Of a stretch of 64,000 nucleotides of DNA, positions 13,470 through 26,400 are shown in pieces. The notes under the pieces were generated by a model. The model saw only the letters and a program-made list of their open reading frames with translations, was not told where the DNA came from and searched no databases. Source of the stretch: Porites lobata (lineage: Eukaryota; Cnidaria; Anthozoa; Scleractinia; Poritidae). Where the stretch lies: contig CALNXK010000123.1 of NCBI GenBank assembly GCA_942486035.1, positions 571,001 through 635,000 of the forward strand. Direction: 5' to 3'. The translations under genes and the position numbers were made by a program. The number at the start of each line of letters is the position of its first letter. Within the stretch, counting starts at the first letter, position 1.

Positions 13470-14996
13470 AGTTCCTTTTCTTCTGAGCCAAGGGATGTTT
13501 GATGTGAAACCGCTTTTGCATCCATACGGAATGTTTCATCAAGGTTGCAAATGATTATCTCATCGAAGGACGGTACTTCCCGGCAAAGTCAAAAGATAAT
13601 TTACAACCACTTTTCTTCAACTGACTATAGGTAACTTCATTGAAAAATATTTTCCAGAAAGTGGAGACATGTAATATACGAAGCATGATTGAAAGGGTTG
13701 CCTCTTGAATTGACGAACAAAAAATCATGTTCTTTATCCCCCAAAAGCAAGTTTCTCATTTTAGTGCAGTAAAGTGTCAAAGAGTGAGTAAAGATAAAAC
13801 ACTTTGGGACAACTTTTGGTAGTCCCTCGCCAACGTGAATTTCAAGTCGCTGATAATTGCATCTCCACCAGACGCTTCTCCCAGAACTTATATTGCTTTC
13901 CGAGTTTGCTTTTACTTGTAAAAGTGATTGATGTCCTCGTCCTCGAATGCTATTATGGCCTCTTCACCACACTTGTCGTTTGTATGGTAGTCGAACAATG
14001 TATGGTTTTGCTGAAGTTTTCTTGCCACTTTCGCGGACTTCCGCATTTTTTCTTTCGAAATTCTGAGATGCTTTTCCACTAGCAAACCATGATGTACAAA
14101 GGTGGAAAATGGTCGGACGCTTTTCAGATAGGACTTCAACATTCCACTTGTCAACTTCTTTCCGTTGAAAGATAGGGTTCCTTGAATGTCTGAGATATAT
14201 AACCCTTTCTTTTTTACCAGAAAGTATATGTCATCACTATCCCTGCTGATGGTATTGATCATAATCTGTACATGATAGACGTGTTCAACAGCGTTGTTGG
14301 GCATCATTTTTCCACCATAACCACCTGTCAGATACTTGAAAAACCCCACCATGTAGTGCTCTCTTACATTTGTTTTCCTTTCTTCCCATTTGTGATAATA
14401 CTCAGCTCACTCACAGCATTGGTGGCAGGTATAACAAGATGTAGCTTTTATGGATTCTTATACATTAAATCCCCTCATACAGTATATGATTATCTGGATC
14501 TTAGCTTGCCACACTGAAGTATATCCCAGCCTACGCAAAGTTGAAAGTTAAAAGTTGGTGGGGCAGCATCCCCATCCCCTAGTGCCGCCCTTAAATTCAA
14601 GAAAGGTAACATACACTTTGCTCACAAGACACTATATAACTTAGTCATTGTAAAACATTTACTGCTTATGAATGTGGTGATGTATGTGAATGTTCAGTTT
14701 TCTTAACTCGTAGATCGAGGTAGAATGCAGGTAAACGAGATCAGTAGAATAACTCAATGTATTTACAGTTTCTTTATAACTCTTACCAGCACTGACTTTA
14801 ACTTTACCTAGTTCAGTATCAGAATACTCAGCTAAGATAGGTTCTTTTCTGGTTTTCCGATAATCTTAAAAGACACTATGGGACATTTTTCAGTAGAATG
14901 TGATGCTACTCACGCCACAAAATCGCCACGGATGGGAAGATGTTCTATGCTTACTTCCTTCAAAGCTTTCTAGAAACCATCGAGCTTAACATATCT
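13470..14996. repeat. Type B unit, 1.53 kb, embedded among A units
   Basis: After S1 the sequence leaves the A spacer at about 14394 and enters the 0.42-kb B spacer ('ctcagctcactcacagcatt'). It returns to S0 near 14816. It has no composite element, so 'catatctagttcc' at 14990-15002 is an uninterrupted target site. Confidence 0.9.
13912..14352 (-). pseudogene. S1 minus-strand relic, open 146-aa copy next to a B spacer
   Basis: Same 146-residue frame. Directly upstream the B spacer begins, and an in-frame stop follows a few codons beyond EYYHKWEERK. The 5' part of the gene found in A spacers is therefore missing here. Confidence 0.45.
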
Positions 14997-15570
14997 AGTT
15001 CCTTTTCTTCTGAGCCAAGGGATGTTCGATGTGAAACCGCTTTTGCATCCGTACGGAATGTTTCATCAACGTTGCAAACAATTATCTCAGCGAAGGACGC
15101 TACTTCCCGGCAAAGTCAAAAGATAATTTACAACCACTTTTCTTCAACTGACTATCGTTAATTTCATTGAAAAATATTTTCCAGAAAGTGGAGACATGTA
15201 ATATACGAAGCATGATTTAAAGTGTTGCCTCTTGAATTGACGAACAAACAATCATGTTCTTTATCCCCCAAAAGCAAGTTTCTCATTTTAGTGCAGTAAA
15301 CTGTCAAAGAGTGAGTAAAGATAAAACACTTTGGGACAACTTTTGGTAGTCCCTCGCCAATGTGAATTTCAAGTCTCTGATAATTTGCATCTCCACCAGA
15401 CGCTTCTTCCAGAACTTATATTGCTTTCCGAGTTTGCTTTTACTTGTAAAAGTGATTGATGTCCTCGTCCTCGAATGCTATTATGGCCTCTTAACCACAC
15501 TTGTTGTTTGTATGGTAGTCGAACAATGTATGGTTTTGCTGAAGTTTTCTTGCCACTTTCGCGGACTTGC

Positions 15571-15879
15571 TCATTTTTTCGTTGGAAACTTGAGATGCTT
15601 TTCCACTAGCAAACCATGATGTACAAAGGTGGAAAAAAGTCGGACGCTTTTCAGATAGGACTTCAACATTCCACTTGTCAACTTCTTTCCGTTGAAAGAT
15701 AGGGTTCCTTGAATGTCTGAGATATATAACCCTTTCTTTTTTACCAGAAAGTATATGTCATCACTATCCCTGCTGATGGCATTGATCATAATCTGTACAT
15801 GATAGACGTGTTCAACAGCGTTCTTGGGCATCATTTTTCCACCATAACCACCTGTCAGATACTTGAAAAACCCCACCAT
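15571..15879 (-). pseudogene. S1 minus-strand relic, frame-shifted after VEKHLKF
   Basis: A deletion near 15588 changes ISNEKM to a short out-of-frame end. This core also carries the TTA-for-TCA change that gives a stop after KCG. Confidence 0.4.
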
Positions 15880-18800
15880 GTAGTGCTCTCTTACATTTGT
15901 TTTCCTCTCTTGCCATTTTTAATAATACTCAATCTATGTTGTCTGCATTCTAGCCACTGCTTGTGTTCCAGCTTCCTCCTCTTTGCTAGGACTTTGTGAT
16001 CTGGACGAAGATTCGCTGATCTTCAGCTTCTTAGCTCGTCACAACTTTCTGAGCTGGACTTTCTGGACACTTTGAGCTGGGTATCGACATATTGAGTACA
16101 GTTCCTTGAGATGGATTGTTGATTGAGGCCAGTTGACCTGTCGAGCGCAATGAACCTGTACCGACCTCAGTTGCCCACAATTAATAAGAACTGGTGTTTC
16201 TCTGGAGCCACTCTTATCGTCTTCATACATGTGTTGTTGAAGGTGTTGTGCAGCTTCCAGGAACTCTGCTTGTGACAGTATACCTCGTCCTTGACTCTGT
16301 TAAATAGAAAATCTACAATGTCCTTTTAAAACTTGTTGACACTTTCACCACAAGTCAGGATGTGTTCAACGTTGCCTTCTTGCGTGGTATCCTGGTGCTG
16401 ATTAATAACTGCAAATGGAGTGATGACCTTTTTGAAATACTCCTGCAATTGCTCATTACGTCTATTGCAAAATAGCCAAGTGCTTGTCCGAAATGAGCAT
16501 TATTTGTCCATTTAATTGGCAATGCTTTTGTAATTTTGAAAAATTTAGTTTTACTTACGAGGGATGAGAATTACTTTTTTGTTATAAATAGGTCCATTAC
16601 TTATTTCATGCTCTACTCTTTTCTGGCATTTTAATATCGGTACAAGAAGAAAGCAGAGTTATTCCACTACATGCTTTAACTTTAATATAGTGTTTTTTAG
16701 ACCCATGAAAGAGGCACTAACAGCTGACGACAAATAGCTACAGGTAAGGAAAAAATAAGATTAAATAATATAATAAAGGTACCGCATGACGTGGGTAGTA
16801 CCTAGGTTAGGGTTTTTTTCTGTAAACACACTCTCCTAGTAATATAGTAGTAACTCAGTAAAAACCGAAACAAATAGATAAGAAACAGCGAAGTAAGAAG
16901 TGAAAATATCTAATGTACCCTAGCTTTTTACGAAACTAAATTACAGTAGCACAGGGAAGTATGCAATCGGGCAGACAACCTTTTAGTCATGGCAGACTGG
17001 TCATGGGATATACTGCTTGCCAATTTCGCCCTTTCCCTTATCCAAAAAATATCTTTCCCAATTAATTGAACGCTCTGATAGAGCTTAAGAAGTCAGCATC
17101 GTTTTGATGGCGATGTAAGCAAAAATGTCCCAACAATTTTGACTGAGACTGTTGTTCAGTGTCCGAATACTTAACTACATAGGTTCTTTTGTGGTCCTCT
17201 GATAATCTTAAAAAGCACTTTGGGACATTTTTCAGTAGAATTTGATGTTACAAACGCCACAAAATCACCAGGGATGGGAATATGTTCTATGCTTCTTTCC
17301 TTTTAGGCTTTCTAGAAACCACCAAGCTTAACATATCTACAATCTTAGGCAATAACCTTGAAATACTTTGAAAATTCTGCTCCCTTTTGTTTTCCCCCAC
17401 CCTTTTGCAATGTTGTTGTAGCCACGCAACTTTGCAATAACATCTCAACATTGCAGGCGGAAAGGGACGTGCATAGGTGTTTCAAGGATTTTCGGCAAGG
17501 ATTGTGTGAGGTGTAAAAGGCCATCAGGTTATCATTACACGCTCTTCAGACGTGGCGGCATGCTCGAAGAAACAGCAAGCGTGACCTATAGCGTAAGGTG
17601 TTTTGATTTTAACAGCTTTGAATTTATGACAAGAATTTCTTTCTTGACAATCTTTACCGCTCAAATTTTCGAGAACTGTTTCTCGATTTCAAGGGGAAAA
17701 AATTACAATACGAACTTTATTATTCAGAACAGGGAGCTAACTAAGAAGACAAGGGTTTGGCCAACATTACTAATTTCCAACAGCGGACCTAATGCAGTCA
17801 ATGCAGAATTGACCAAGACATGATATCAATGCGAACTGATTTAAATCCAGTAGTGAACATATTTTAATTAGTAAGTGGAGACTTACATGCCAAAAGCGAG
17901 AGAAAAGTAATTTTTCACAGAACGGACAAAATGGAAATGAAAAATACAATTCTTAATACCTGCAGTATAGAGAAGAAGAAATGTGATAAAATTCGATGGA
18001 TAACCGTATGCAGCGCCGAATGGAAATTCAGGGAATTCAAGGAAAGAAAACAAATTAACCCGATACTGAGCAACTCACTGAGTTCTATTTAAATAGAACT
18101 CGGCCCGATATAATTGCGTGATGCATCTGTTGCGTAATGTAAACAGTCATCGGTTAACCCCCTAGTTGACGCCAGGGTTTACCATTGGTTTTTTCTCTCT
18201 TTCTGTTTCAAATGTGTGTTTTCTAGCTTAAACAACGGTTTGATATGAAGTTAACTAAATATCCAACCCAACTGTTAAGTTCAGATCTAGCCAAAGCGTG
18301 AATTTCAGGGTTTTTACAACGGTTAACCATACTGTGTAATAAAATAAAGATGTCAACAGCGTTACTTTCATATTTAACAACGGTAAACCGTTGAACCTTT
18401 TCTCGTCGTGAGCAGACGGCAGTAGAAAGTAACAGTCGTACACTTTGGAAACAATGCTGTTGTTAAAGACGTTACGTGTCTGTATTTGTTTGCACATATA
18501 AATACGTGCTGCGACTTTTTGAAATCCACTGACACCGGAAAAACCTAATGGTAAACCGTTGGGGTAAACCGTGGCCTGTGTACATTACACAACACATGCA
18601 TAGCGGAATTAATTCGGGGTGAGTCCCATTTCAACAGAAATACGGTCAGTTTTAAGTTACCTGCCTAACATTTACCTTCAGAAATTACTCTTATCAAGGA
18701 AAAACTACTTCTGTAAATTGGCTGCTCTAGCAAAGACATTTCTTGTGCTAAATCTTTGCAAGTCTTAGCACAATTACACTGTTGCAATGCGACACAACAG

Positions 18801-19038
18801 CTCACAACTGCAAATTCTGCTCGAATACACTCACTACCTTTCAAGTGAAAATTTCTTTTCAACACAACTCTTCTCCTTAGACATTTCACCTTCTCCTCTC
18901 ACATTCAGAAAAAAACTTCACAAAATTTATCGAACTTCAACAAACGTGTACACCATCATTACAAGAGACGTTGCAGATGCAAGGCCGGCGCGTAGTCGCC
19001 ACTAAAAATGTTAAAGTCTTATTTGGCATTTCTTGCGC

Positions 19039-19057
19039 TAGGCTCAATTACCAGCCG
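19039..19057 (+). repeat. Left terminal inverted repeat
   Basis: TAGGCTCAATTACCAGCCG pairs with the inverse of the right end, TCGGCTCAATTTCCGCCG. The match is 9-10 bp perfect (GGCTCAATT) and about 17 bp with one gap. Confidence 0.85.
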
Positions 19058-19105
19058 CTGTTCGGGAAAATGAGCCCGCACTCATCCCCCCGAAGGAGCG
19101 GCTGG
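19051..19105. promoter_or_regulatory. Subterminal hairpin at the left transposon end
   Basis: 'ccagccgct-gttcggg' (19051-19066) is followed by its near-perfect inverse ending 'gagcggctgg' at 19105. The stem is about 16 bp around a loop of about 20 bp, starting inside the inverted repeat. Subterminal palindromes often serve as transposase-binding or cleavage signals (family knowledge); the role here is inference. No equal hairpin was seen at the right end. Confidence 0.6.
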
Positions 19106-19213
19106 ACGCGTGCGATTTCCTTTGTTGGTTTCAGCCAATCATGTTACCGCCTGCAGATTTTCGTCTGCCAAGGATTGTCGCATAAATTATCAGATCAAAA
19201 CAAAGTTGTCAAA

Positions 19214-21906
19214 ATGGCGGACGATGTCGATAAGATGAATTTGGCTTTTGAGCGAGTTTTGGAGTGCTTTAAACTTCAAAATTTAAAAGATTCTCAGCGA
19301 GAGGCATTGCAAAACATAGTTAAAGGTCAAGATGTGTTCGTTATTCAGCCAACGGGGTCTGGAAAGTCATTAATTTTTCAGTCCGCACCGATCGTCTTCG
19401 ACACAGTAAGACCTTTGACGAATGCAAAGTCGATCGCACTTGTGATTTCTCCCCTGGCATCTCTTATGCAAGGCCGAGTTTATAAGGGACGAACAGGAAA
19501 GCGAAGAGGCCAAGCAACTTGTGGAACGCGGGGAATGCCAAATCGTGTATGGCTCACCCGAGGCATTTTTTTTCTACCAAAAGATGGCGGGCAATGCTCA
19601 GCAACGATCCCTACAAAAAGAGGTTGTGTTTGGTTGCAGTTGATGAAGCTCACTGGATTTCTCACTGGTAAGTCTATTTACCCTTTCGCGTTTTCCTCTG
19701 TACTTTGACTCTCGTCCTTTTGCATTGTACATTGTACGCTTAAATACTTTATCAAATTGAAGCGAAGCTATTCTTCATAATAACATGTGCTCAAATTCTG
19801 ATTGTAAACCCCTGAATATCTAGATGAAGCATACACTCTTACATCAAATCGATTTGTATTATATGATTCAATTTAAAAGTAGGATGAGATAATGTAGCTG
19901 TGCTGTATTTCTTTAATGAAGATGTTTGAGACGTACATGTGGTATATGACAATCAGATGCGGTGCTAGGTCCAATTTCCTCTCTCACTTAATTTCATATT
20001 ATTACAAGAAGTCCAACATGACTTTTTTATTTTATGAGATACTTGCTTTCTTAGACATATATCTAATCCTAGTTATATTTAATTAGTCTTCAGTTCTTTC
20101 TCTGGCATGTACATGTAGTATGTGTTGTTGATGAAAATTACAGCTGAGAATAATGTTGTGCCTAAGAATATTCCTACGTTCCTGTGTCCTCTAATTTTAA
20201 ATGTTCGAGATTATGAATATCTAGGAAAAGGAGGCAAAGGAAATGGAGAATACAACTAAGTTGAAGTGGAACATACTGTAAATACTGTCCACAAATTTAA
20301 CTTAACCAGGGGTGTACCTCAAAAATCTAAAAATATATATTTCATTGTATTTATGTCTTTAATTGACTTACTTATTCCCCCTGAAAAACATGGGAAATGG
20401 CATTTCCAGAGCCCTAAAAGTAAAAAAATTTCTGAGAGCATACCGCTCAGCGATTGTTTCACTACTCCTTCCTGTGCGTACCTAACTGGAAAAACCACGT
20501 TACGCCCCAGTTAACTTAACATTATTGTATGTTTCCATTTCAGGGGTTATGCAATGAAGAAAGGAGAAATGGCTTTTCGAAAATGGTTCAGCCGGATCAA
20601 TGAGATCCGCTCAATTGTCGGCAAAGTGCCCCTGATTGCACTGACTGCTACAGCAACTACGTCAACAAGACTCAAGATCATGCGGTCTCTTGAGATGAAA
20701 AGCCCAACCCTCATAATGGATAGCGCAAACAGAGATAACAAAACTTATGCTGTTCAAGTTATCACCCCTGATCCTGCTCAAACATTTAAGACCTTAGTTC
20801 AAGAGTTAAAGGAACACAAAGGATTAACTGAGAGGACAATTATATATTGCCAGACGATCAAAGTCACCACCTTTTTATATTCTTTCTTCATGTCAGAACT
20901 TGGTGATGACATGTACATTGACAATTCTGGTGACCCTAAGAAGAGGACTGTGGAAATGTTTCACAGCAGAATTGATGATCTTAATAGAGATCATATTTTG
21001 GAGTCAATGGGGGAACCAAATGGCTCAGTCCGTGTCTTGATAGCCACCATTGCCTATGGTATGGGCATTGACTGCAAGAATGTCAAGACAGTTCTGCACT
21101 ATGGGCCTTCTTACAACCTTGAAACCTATCTGCAAGAAAGTGGAAGGGCTGGTAGGTCAAACCATGAAATGTGTAAGTCTGTGGTTCTTTACTCAAGCCT
21201 TATGATGAAGCACTGTTCTGAGGAAATAAAAAGTTATGTGCGAGAATCATCTACATGTAGAAGGAAAATACTCCTTAAAAACTTTGATGTGGACCTCGAA
21301 AAATTGCCTGCGGCTGAACCAGCACATAATTGTTGCGACTTTTGCAAGAAAAACTGTAAATGTCAGGGGGACTGTTGTGATTTTGTTTTCTTTAAGTCAC
21401 TGTTCACAGATATCCAAGAGGGTCCAACTGATTGTCTTTCTAGAGAAGTGAGTGATGCTCAGAGGGCTAATCTACGTCAAAAACTGCACTACCTAAAGAA
21501 AGCCTTGAGGGGACAATATTTGCGTAGAGTAAGACTTGAAAATGTGCCAATGTTTACTCCTGCAAAGTTGTCTGGTGCATTTGGAGATCTGCATGTGGAA
21601 CAGGTTTTGAGCAATTGTGAGAAAATTTTCACCGTCACTGACATTTTCAAATTTGTTGACATCTGGAATTTAAGTGTGGCCTTAGAAGTTTTGTTTACCT
21701 TCGGCCAAGTCTTTTGTGATGTTGATGTGTGTGAACCTGTTGAAGAGCCAGAACACAATGACACATCAGAGTTTGCTGATCTGGACATTTTTGATTTTGA
21801 CATTGAGGATTCTGTCTTGGCTGGCATTCAAGAAGAAATGTTTTATACTGCTGAGGATAGCCTTTTTGCACCCAATGAAGAAGAGTCTGGCTCTGATGTT
21901 GAGTAA
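19214..21906 (+). pseudogene. RecQ-like DNA helicase of the transposon, two exons, damaged N-terminal part
   Basis: The start ATG is at 19214 (MADDVDKMNL). Exon 1 (19214-19667) carries the RecQ motif 0 region and Walker A QPTGSGKS at residues 45-52. Exon 2 (20544-21906) carries LTATAT, VLIATIAYGMGID and the arginine-finger motif QESGRAGR, then a cysteine cluster like the RecQ zinc subdomain (HNCCDFCKKNCKCQGDCC) and an acidic tail. The GT-AG intron 19668-20543 restores SHW|GYAM in frame. Exon 1 has two lesions. After ISPLASLMQ (about 19470) a deletion drops the usual stretch after motif Ia and shifts the frame. A run of eight T's at about 19565 shifts it again into the frame holding DEAH (19642-19653). 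RecQ enzymes unwind DNA 3' to 5' using ATP. A two-lesion reading is best; sequencing error at the T run is possible. Confidence 0.85.
19668..20543 (+). other. Intron of the helicase gene (876 bp)
   Basis: The donor is ctg|gtaagt and the acceptor is ttccatttcag|gggtta. Splicing joins 'tctcactg' to 'gggttat' and keeps the frame. I see no separate gene or element inside. Confidence 0.8.
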
Positions 21907-22869
21907 ACTGAAGATTTTGTTTAATATGTTAACCCATAAATGTCATTATGTTCTGTACATTTCTATATTTAGCTGTTAGGGATAACTGAAGCATTCAAAA
22001 CAGTATCATTATGTCTGGTGTTCATTCCCTTTCTTTTCTTACCCATGACATGTCAATGTTGCTTTGAGTATAAATATTACAGGAAATAAGGTTTTAAAAA
22101 AACTTGGAATAGTTACAAAACTGCAATATCACATCACTGTACATCAAGTCACAAACATGCAAATTACTAACTGTTATAGGATCGATTTCCGCCATCTCGT
22201 GGGTCTGCGACTCATTTTCCTGAAAAGCAGCTGGTAATCGAGCCTACAACTGTTACTGAAAAGATCAAAAGCACTTTTAGGTTTTTTCAACAGTGAAATG
22301 ATTCATACATCCAATTCAAGGAGAACGTACTTGTGACATTGTGATACAGTTTAGTAGGTGCAACCTGGTATTTTTCAGATGATCCACATCTAGTTTTGCT
22401 TTTAACTAGCGGTTATTAAGCCTGTTGGGTAAAAAGACTTGTTGTAAATAAACAATATTATCAATGGTCTAAACAAAATTATCAATGGTCGGCTGAAATT
22501 TCCCATTTCTTAAGTCAAAAAGCTGTACATATAGGTTTTAAAATAAGCTCTTTAGAAAAATATTTGAAATTATTGGGAAACAATATTCCCTATTGGGTGG
22601 TATAGCTGTATCACAATCAGTTTCATTTGTTTTTACATTGACTCAACAAACACATGTATCAAAAAATCTATTTGGAGTACGTAGTGCATCATTTGGTACT
22701 CGCTTTGGTAAAGGTACACTGTCTTTCTGATAATCAACTGAAGGTGAGGTCTTTGTTAGCTTCACCCTATACTGTAAAGCCTCGAGGGTATTGTACATAA
22801 AAGGTTCATTAAATTTAATCATCAATTGAACATGTTTGTCTAATGCAGACAACCTAACATAAGAACCAA
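21907..22869. other. Non-coding region between the convergent transposon genes
   Basis: AT-rich sequence after the helicase stop. It presumably holds the 3' untranslated regions of both genes. A short repeated phrase 'attatcaatggtc' occurs twice near 22460-22490. No coding signal was recognised. Confidence 0.5.
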
Positions 22870-23118
22870 GTGCAAAGAAAGTCGGTTTTAAAGCTTACCA
22901 CTCGGACAAGTTATTGCTAGTATGTACTAGCCCAAGAGTCCTTTTAAAAAAGCCCCCCCTCCCCCAATATTTTGATGAACAGCATTGATTACAGTTCTTT
23001 TGAAATTTGAATTTCACAAAAACCTTCACTTGCTCTTCCAGCAAGTAAAGAACAGAATACTAGCCCGATTGAAAAATCCACTAGCCCCGGGCTTTATCAC
23101 ACACGACTTTCTTTGCAC
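22870..23118. mobile_element. 249-bp small inverted-repeat element nested in the transposon
   Basis: It begins GTGCAAAGAAAGTCG (22870-22884) and ends with the exact inverse CGACTTTCTTTGCAC (23104-23118). Inside, 'ctagccc' motifs occur in both halves and a C run marks the middle. No clear target duplication is visible, so the superfamily is unassigned. It lies in the gap between the two convergent genes. Confidence 0.65.
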
Positions 23119-23442
23119 GCTGAAAAAGCCACTTAAAATACCAAAAAAAAAGATTTGTGTCGCATCAATAGGGCTTTGTCTAGAAAGGTAATTTTTTAGT
23201 ATTTTAGAAAAGATGGCTGCCTTCAGGAGATTGGCACATAGACATTTGACTACAATATGTAATTATTTTGCATGGATTTATCGTGGCCTTTTGCCAAGTC
23301 TGACATTTTTCTTATGCTCATTTATCCAAGAGAAAAGTCCCTTTGAATCTAGTGATTGGAGGTAGTCTCTTGAACAGTCTGGAAAGGAAAACATTGCTTC
23401 CCGGGTTGGCTGTTTATCAAATACATTCTGTTCATGAAGTGT

Positions 23443-26400
23443 TTAAACAACTTTCTTCAAATCCTGCCCGACAGATTTCTTGGAATGTTCACCTGAGATC
23501 TTCTTAACTTTTACCTCTAGGTCTAGGTGTTCCAAAAACGCTTTGACGACAAAGAATGCCCTACAAATTCTACGGACACTAGCTTCACTGATATTAGCTC
23601 CCAGACCTCTAATCATATCTTTGATCAAATGATTGTCATGTTCCAAGGCTAGATCCATGGCAACATTACATCCTGGCTGGCCATGATTGTTTACTGTTCT
23701 GTTCCATTTCATCCTTTCTGCTTCTCTAGGACTGAGCAAGGCATACAGTTGAAACATGTGGAACAAAGCCTCCAAAGCATACTTGGTGCTGCCACTGCCA
23801 TCCTCTTTGAAATGTAAAAGGAACATCTTGATGCATCTTACTATCCTTTCACCATCACCCTCTTTCACAGCATCCATGAAGTTCCTTAACAGTAAAGCCA
23901 TGTTCATGAAGCCACAGTGATAGTCAAAAATGTCATCTTTGGGTTTAGGATTTTGATCAGTGGGATCAGGCACCGTACTAACGAGTACTGGTTCCTCAGG
24001 AATGGTGGGTGGGGGGTCATGAGACAGTTCATGCCTCATCCTGTGGACTCCATCATGTTTAAATGAGCTTGAACACCCTGGGAATCTACAGGGGTACCTG
24101 CCATTTGGAAGTATAGGCTGATTAGTTTGGGCTGTTTCCCATTCCTGTAGTCCATCGACTACATAGGTTTGAATGAATTCTTTGATCACTTTGTAAAAGA
24201 AACGTTGGCGCACCACCTTGAGTCCTGTTGCTAATTCTGGGCTGATACTGTGCTTTGTGGGTGTGTCTTCTGTTGTTTCCATGCCAAAGAACTTAAGGGC
24301 TGCAGCAATGATACTTGCATCCAACACCAAATTCGCAAATCGCTTACATGGAGCAGGTTTTTGCTGGGCATCACTGACCACATCGCGCCAGTTTACAAGG
24401 TTTCTCAAAGCAAACACCGAAGTCTTGTCAGACGCTGAGGAACCGCTGTAGTACCTAGAAAAAATTAACTGGATAAAAGAAAAAAAAATGTGGCTAAATA
24501 AACTGTTTCATTTATATTTCAATGAAACTTTCTCTGAAAATGTCACTTAATGTGATCACATAGGAGAGGTGGTTTCTTATAGTAGCTCTCAAATGCAATG
24601 ATTTGACAGGAAAAAAAACTATTCTAATTAATTTTTCCTATTGAGACACACTATGTGACAGAGATGAGCTATTCCTCTCTGACTTGCAGACTTACATGAA
24701 ACCGGGAAAACTGTAAACACTGGAAATATTTCTGGAATGTCATTGTGTCGCATGAAGAAAAAAAGTCAGTCAAGTGTGAGAAACTAAACTACAGGCAAGA
24801 ACGTTATTTAGTTTGTGGTTTTGTGGCTCATTTATGTGTCCTAATCTTTGCTGGATTGGTCATAACACAATAAATATTCCTGAAATGCTTCAAGTGCCCA
24901 TGGTTTTACTGGTTTGACAGTATAGTGATGTGCCACGTGATAATAATATTATTTCCGTGTTTCAAAAACTTACTGATAGGAACTTGTTTTCATGATGCCA
25001 ATCAGCAAGTTGAAAGAACAAGCCCTCCAATCTCCGTGTTTTGCTGTAAGCATTGCGGACAGAAAACTGTGCTTCCACCCCTCTCTCCAGTGTTTTCTGG
25101 TCTCCAACAACAGGGACACGGTCAAACACCTCTTTTCCATTCTCAAGTACAATTGGCACCAACCCATGGAGTTCCCTAACAATATCGATCATGTCCTCTC
25201 CCAAATTTTCATCTTTAAAAATGACACCAAGATGAACCTAATATGAAGAAAATGGCGAAACTGATATTAGTTTACTGCATTGTTTTTTTGTACTGTTTTT
25301 ACTCATAATATTTTTTTAGTGATAAATTCCAATTTCATGCATTTTTGAAAATCTAAGGTGAGTAACTGGGTTTGAGCAGATTGAGAAAATGAGGCAAAAG
25401 TGGTGGTTAGGAGGAGTTTTTGCAAGTGTCCACAACAAGGAAGACTGATAACAGGTTCCAAAAATAGCCTACCCATTGATTGCTTTTACCTGGCCAATTT
25501 TGGTCGAGGATCAACTTCAGCCACTAATGCCTCCAGATTTTTACGTCAGGTACGTGTAAGAATATAATTATTGTACACATAAAATTAGGAAAAAAATAAT
25601 TCACTAGTCTCTGAGTTACATCTGTAACAATAAAAATCTTACTGTTTCTGTGTTATTCTTCATTTCATCTGAGTACTTATGTTTGATGTGTAAGGGTATG
25701 ACATCCTTGAATATCTCCAAAGCTCTGAAATGTTCCACCAGGACCCTACCAATGAGAACAGTGAAGTCAGACAATAATAAATTCTGGTCATTAAAGCTGG
25801 GAAGGAAGGTGCTGTTTGGTACATCTTGAAGATCGGCAGTTGGTGAATCATCTGGTAAATGGGTGGGGTTCACCCGGTCCATGTATGCATTGTGATTACA
25901 CCAGTGAAAATCTTTATTTTGGTCATCTGATGTCATATTGGAAGCCAGAACTCTAAGGTCCACATTATCCAGCACTAAGTTGAAGCTGCTAGGTCGATTT
26001 TCAAAAAGCTTCTGTTTTTCCACATTAATGTTGGACTGGGATACATTCACTGCTGTAATCTGTTCCTCTACATTTGCACCTGCTGCAGCCAATTGGACCA
26101 ATTCCTCTTTTCTCGTGTCAAGGTCACAACCTTCTTGCACAAGTTTAGAACATTTTTCAAGATGGGCAGTAATGTCTCCTTTCCAGTTTTTAATAGGGAG
26201 ATCAAAATCCTCTCCAAGAAGATCTAGCGCCTTGTTGATACTTTTTGGGGACATTGTGACACCAAGTTTGTTCAGCTTGACAAGGGCCTGAAACAAAACC
26301 AAAAACACTTTTTTAACATGTTGCTCCAAATCATACAACCCACCCCCTAGAGAGCATATTATTATTAGTTATTATAAGTGATTATTATTATTATTATCAG

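Noticed and set aside
18971..19213. Upstream extension of the helicase reading frame
   Set aside because: The extension crosses the transposon boundary and the TIR, so it is flanking satellite sequence. The ATG at 19214 is the supported start.
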